Below, one piece after another: positions 51,105 through 51,187 of a DNA stretch of 51,187 bases. The position numbers and the translations under genes are program-made. Every line of letters begins with the position of its first letter. Position 1 is the first letter of the stretch. The stretch is taken from assembly GCF_013328345.1 (NCBI RefSeq), contig NZ_JABULX010000030.1, positions 1 to 51,187 on the forward strand. Reading direction: 5' to 3'. The notes below the pieces were generated by a model, which saw only the letters and a list, made by a program, of their open reading frames with translations, was not told the DNA's origin and did not search any database. The DNA comes from Marinifaba aquimaris. Its GTDB lineage: Bacteria; Pseudomonadota; Gammaproteobacteria; Enterobacterales; Alteromonadaceae.

Positions 51105-51187
51105 AAAATCAAAAAGATCATATTTTTATTAAAAAACTTCAAAAAAAGCGTTGACGGGTGAAGTTAGATCTCTATAATGCGCCCCCA
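51105..51187 (+). promoter_or_regulatory. Strong rRNA/tRNA-type promoter leading out of the window
   Basis: TTGACG at 51151-51156, 16 bp, then a perfect TATAAT at 51173-51178, followed by GCGCCCC, the GC-rich discriminator of stringently controlled rRNA and tRNA promoters. The 50 bp upstream are almost pure A/T with A-tracts, as in an UP element. It points to a stable-RNA operon just beyond 51187; the gene itself is not in the window. Confidence 0.75.

Noticed and set aside
1-51187. CRISPR arrays, tRNA genes, prophage or toxin-antitoxin loci
   Set aside because: No regularly spaced direct repeats, no cloverleaf with an acceptor end, and no phage structural or TA gene pair found by reading both strands; tRNA detection by eye is limited.

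Overview
The window reads as chromosome of a marine gammaproteobacterium of the Alteromonadales type (Alteromonas/Catenovulum/Shewanella-like). The grounds are an AT-rich but gammaproteobacterial gene set, an Na+-NQR maturation factor (nqrM), a DUF3450/TtpC-type TonB2 operon, a divergent pirin/LysR pair, parC-plsC, bamD/rluD-pgeF-clpB synteny, and PHO, LexA and sigma-32 sites with classical gammaproteobacterial architecture. The genus is inferred, not shown.

Layout. 1-243: tail of an IS3-family insertion sequence cut by the window edge. 267-6534: accessory and general genes (GNAT acetyltransferase, a WYL regulator with a small ABM-like partner, the RNA helicase RhlE, a pirin/LysR divergent pair, the flavin transferase ApbE). 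6535-12680: an island holding a secreted beta-propeller/ricin-like lectin and a membrane-bound regulator that joins a catalytically dead GH18 chitinase domain to a LytTR DNA-binding domain. The island ends exactly at a second, diverged stub of the apbE 3' end that sits 45 bp before nqrM, so the island (or a rearrangement) split an ancestral apbE-nqrM operon. 12682-20162: nqrM, a 33-codon membrane peptide gene, SOS-regulated dinB, parC, plsC, rraB, a deacetylase-family gene and a Bax-like glucosaminidase. 20433-25566: six-gene TonB2-type energy-transduction operon. 25710-28981: chemoreceptor plus orphan solute-binding protein. 29178-37078: CvfB-like S1 protein, VF530-type protein, zinc-ribbon membrane protein, bamD, rluD-pgeF, heat-shock clpB, pssA. 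37447-46359: phosphate block (PHO-box porin, phoU, pstB, pstA, pstC, then PiT and its DUF47 partner). 46491-51026: a second chemoreceptor, a TatD-type DNase, an SRPBCC protein and a 3-hydroxyisobutyryl-CoA hydrolase-like gene. 51100-51187: a strong rRNA/tRNA-type promoter firing out of the window.

How the genes work together. The phosphate block is the clearest module: the porin and the pst operon each carry an 18-bp PHO box set 10 bp before a -10 hexamer, giving coordinated outer- and inner-membrane phosphate uptake, while PiT/DUF47 next door has no visible PHO box. The TonB2 operon supplies energy for outer-membrane receptors encoded elsewhere. The most unusual item is the GH18 pseudoenzyme-TM-LytTR protein beside the secreted lectin: together they look like a glycan-sensing, glycan-binding module in which a dead chitinase serves as the receptor of a one-component membrane transcription factor. 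That function is inference from domain architecture.
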